Source: CAZBGL01 sp964491375 (GTDB lineage: Bacteria > Desulfobacterota > Deferrisomatia > Deferrisomatales > Deferrisomataceae). Taken from it: a stretch of 6,253 nucleotides of DNA. A program made the translations under genes and the position numbers. The notes below the pieces were generated by a model. That model ran no database searches. It was not told the DNA's origin and saw only the letters and a list, made by a program, of their open reading frames with translations. This document shows positions 4,606 through 6,253 of this stretch, one piece after another. The first letter of the stretch is position 1, and each line of letters starts with the position of its first letter. The DNA lies in assembly GCA_964491375.1 (NCBI GenBank), contig CAZBGL010000127.1, positions 1-6,253 of the forward strand, in the 5' to 3' direction.

Positions 4606-6153
4606 TCACTCCCACTCGATGGTGGCCGGGGGCTTGGAGGAGATGTCGTACACCACCCGGTTCACCCCCCGCACCTCGTTGATGATGCGGTTGGATATGC
4701 GGCCCAGGAGTTCGTACGGGAGTCGGGACCAGTCGGCGGTCATGCCGTCCACCGAGTTGACGCACCGCACGGCCACCACGTGTTCATAGGTGCGTTCGTC
4801 GCCCATCACCCCCACGGTGCGTATCGGCAGGAGCACGCAGAACGCCTGCCACACGCTACGGTACAGGCCCTCGCGCTGGATCTCCTCGCGCACGACCGCG
4901 TCGGCCTCCCGGAGCACCTCGAGCCGCTCACGGGTCACCTCGCCCAGCACCCGGATCGCCAGGCCCGGCCCGGGAAACGGGTGGCGTTCGATGATCTCCT
5001 CGGGCAGGCCCAGTTCCCGGCCCACCTCGCGCACCTCGTCCTTGAACAGCTCCCTCAGGGGCTCCACCAGCTCCAGGTTCATCCGCTCCGGCAGGCCGCC
5101 CACGTTGTGGTGGCTCTTGATCGTGGCCGAGGGGCCTTTGAACGACACGCTCTCGATGACGTCCGGGTACAGGGTGCCCTGCGCCAGGAAGCGCACGTCC
5201 CCGAGCTTGCGGGCTTCGTGTTCGAACACGTAGATGAACTCGTTGCCGATGATCTTGCGCTTCTGCTCCGGATCGGTCACCCCCCGCAGTTTCTCCAGGA
5301 ATCGGTCCGCCGCATCCACGTGGAGCAGGTTGAGGTGGAAGTGGTCCCGGAACGTGCGCACCACCCGGTCGGCCTCGCCCTTTCGCAGCAGGCCGTTGTC
5401 CACGAAGATGCACGTGAGCTGGTCCCCCACCGCCCGGTGAACCAGCAGGGCCACCACCGACGAGTCCACTCCGCCGGACAGGGCGCAGATCACCCGCTCG
5501 CCGTCCACCGTGCGACGAATGTCCTCCACGGCGGACTCGATGAACGAACTCATGGTCCACGTGGGCTCGCACCCGCACACATCGAACACGAACGCCTCGA
5601 GCATCTCGGCACCCCGGGGGGTGTGGGCCACCTCGGGGTGGAACTGCACCCCGTACCAGGGCCGCTCCCGGTGGCCCATGGCCGCCACCGGGCTGTTCTC
5701 GCTCCTCGCGAGCACCCGGAAGCCCGGGGGCATCTCCTCGATGCGGTCGCCGTGGCTCATCCACACCGGCAGGGTCTCGCCAGGCCGGAACCCTGTGAAC
5801 GGCACCCGGGCCTCCTCCACCGTGAGGTGGGCCAGGCCGTATTCCCTTTTGAGCCCGGCCGCCACGCGCCCGCCCAGCAGGTGGGTCATGAGCTGCATGC
5901 CGTAGCAGATTCCCAGCACCGGGACGCCCAACTCGAACAACTCCCGCGGCACGCGGGGAGCCTCGGGGTCGTACACGTTGGCCGGGCCGCCGGACAACAC
6001 GATGCCCCGTGGGGCGAACGAGCGAACCCGCTCCAGGGGGATCGTGCACGGGTGGATCTCGCAGTACACCCGGCTTTCCCGGATCCGCCGGGCAATGAGC
6101 TGGGTATACTGGGACCCGAAATCCAGGATCAGGATCTTCTGGTCTTGCGTCAC
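4606..6153 (-). CDS. guaA: GMP synthase (glutamine-hydrolysing)
   Basis: A 515-residue two-domain amidotransferase that converts XMP, ATP and glutamine to GMP in the last step of de novo GMP synthesis. The N-terminal class I glutaminase domain (about 5-195) has the nucleophile in Gly-Ile-Cys83-Tyr-Gly and the His172-Pro-Glu174 of the catalytic triad. The ATP-pyrophosphatase domain (about 205-395) has the P-loop Ser-Gly-Gly-Val-Asp-Ser-Ser (226-232). The C-terminal dimerisation/XMP-binding domain has His-Pro-Phe-Pro-Gly-Pro-Gly-Leu-Ala-Ile-Arg (391-401) and ends with the usual Lys-Pro-Pro-Ala-Thr-Ile-Glu-Trp-Glu. All key residues are present and the length is close to E. coli GuaA (525 aa). 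Translation starts with GTG at 6153, five bases after a GGAAGGA ribosome site. It follows guaB by 25 bases, the common guaBA operon arrangement. Confidence 0.97.
   Translation of the reverse strand: MTQDQKILILDFGSQYTQLIARRIRESRVYCEIHPCTIPLERVRSFAPRGIVLSGGPANVYDPEAPRVPRELFELGVPVLGICYGMQLMTHLLGGRVAAGLKREYGLAHLTVEEARVPFTGFRPGETLPVWMSHGDRIEEMPPGFRVLARSENSPVAAMGHRERPWYGVQFHPEVAHTPRGAEMLEAFVFDVCGCEPTWTMSSFIESAVEDIRRTVDGERVICALSGGVDSSVVALLVHRAVGDQLTCIFVDNGLLRKGEADRVVRTFRDHFHLNLLHVDAADRFLEKLRGVTDPEQKRKIIGNEFIYVFEHEARKLGDVRFLAQGTLYPDVIESVSFKGPSATIKSHHNVGGLPERMNLELVEPLRELFKDEVREVGRELGLPEEIIERHPFPGPGLAIRVLGEVTRERLEVLREADAVVREEIQREGLYRSVWQAFCVLLPIRTVGVMGDERTYEHVVAVRCVNSVDGMTADWSRLPYELLGRISNRIINEVRGVNRVVYDISSKPPATIEWE
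4609..4613 (-). promoter_or_regulatory. Ribosome binding site deciding the gmk start
   Basis: GGGAG on the minus strand, inside the last codons of guaA and eight bases before the GTG at 4600. It favours that start over the GTG at 4609, which it overlaps. Confidence 0.5.
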
Positions 6154-6178
6154 GGGCGTCCTTCCGGAAGAGGGGTGG

Positions 6179-6253
6179 CTAGAACGGCTCCACCCGGTAG
6201 TTGGGGGCTTCCTTGGTAATGATCACGTCGTGGACGTGGCTTTCGCGCAGGCC
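6179..6253 (-). CDS. guaB: IMP dehydrogenase, C-terminal fragment (cut by window edge)
   Basis: Only the last 24 residues and the TAG stop are inside the window. They read Gly-Leu-Arg-Glu-Ser-His-Val-His-Asp-Val, then Ile-Thr-Lys-Glu-Ala-Pro-Asn-Tyr, ending Arg-Val-Glu-Pro-Phe. This is the characteristic end of bacterial IMP dehydrogenase (compare E. coli, which has a Glu-Ser-His-Val-His-Asp-Val and Thr-Lys-Glu-Ser-Pro-Asn-Tyr end). The enzyme oxidises IMP to XMP with NAD, the rate-limiting step of GMP synthesis, and feeds GuaA, which starts 25 bases downstream. The catalytic domain lies outside the window. Confidence 0.9.
   Translation of the reverse strand, partial: GLRESHVHDVIITKEAPNYRVEPF

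Noticed and set aside
4780..6219. 479-codon open frame on the plus strand opposite guaA
   Set aside because: Antisense to a complete, highly conserved GuaA; the translation is His/Arg/Pro-rich and unlike any known family.
1..6253. Mobile element or defence system
   Set aside because: No transposase, integrase, terminal inverted repeats, target duplications or defence-type domains were found; the genes are conserved housekeeping functions.

Overview
The window is a high-GC bacterial chromosome segment (GC looks like roughly two thirds or more by eye). All eight recognisable genes are on the minus strand, so transcription runs from the right edge to the left edge. Protein style and gene order (gmk, rpoZ, a RelA/SpoT homologue, ridA) resemble what I recall of the Desulfuromonadales/Geobacter-type 'Deltaproteobacteria'. 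A high-GC relative such as Deferrisoma is possible. This placement rests on family resemblance only.

Layout in transcription order: the C-terminal end of guaB (IMP dehydrogenase, cut by the right edge); guaA (GMP synthetase, complete); gmk (guanylate kinase, overlapping or nearly touching guaA); a 468-base stretch with no convincing gene (3470-3937) that holds three GC-rich hairpins and a heptanucleotide tandem repeat; rpoZ (RNA polymerase omega); rel (RelA/SpoT-family (p)ppGpp enzyme, 710 aa); ridA (reactive enamine/imine deaminase); a small five-helix YdcZ/DUF606-type membrane protein; and the first 36 codons of a lipoprotein cut by the left edge.

The genes form a coherent guanine-nucleotide module. 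GuaB and GuaA convert IMP to XMP to GMP, Gmk makes GDP, and Rel pyrophosphorylates GDP/GTP to (p)ppGpp. Omega forms part of one (p)ppGpp site on RNA polymerase in proteobacteria that keep its N-terminal Met-Ala-Arg, which this protein has. RidA and the YdcZ-like protein follow closely and are probably co-transcribed. The lipoprotein starts after a 90-base gap and may be a separate unit.

The main oddities are these. The Rel hydrolase (HD) domain keeps all metal ligands but has Arg where the second residue of the catalytic Glu-Asp pair should be, and its nucleotide-binding loop is altered, while the synthetase motifs are intact. The gmk-rpoZ junction is opened by a structured non-coding block. 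A 4 x 7-base repeat sits directly in front of the rpoZ ribosome binding site. I did not find a wholly new system; apart from these points the genes are ordinary housekeeping genes.
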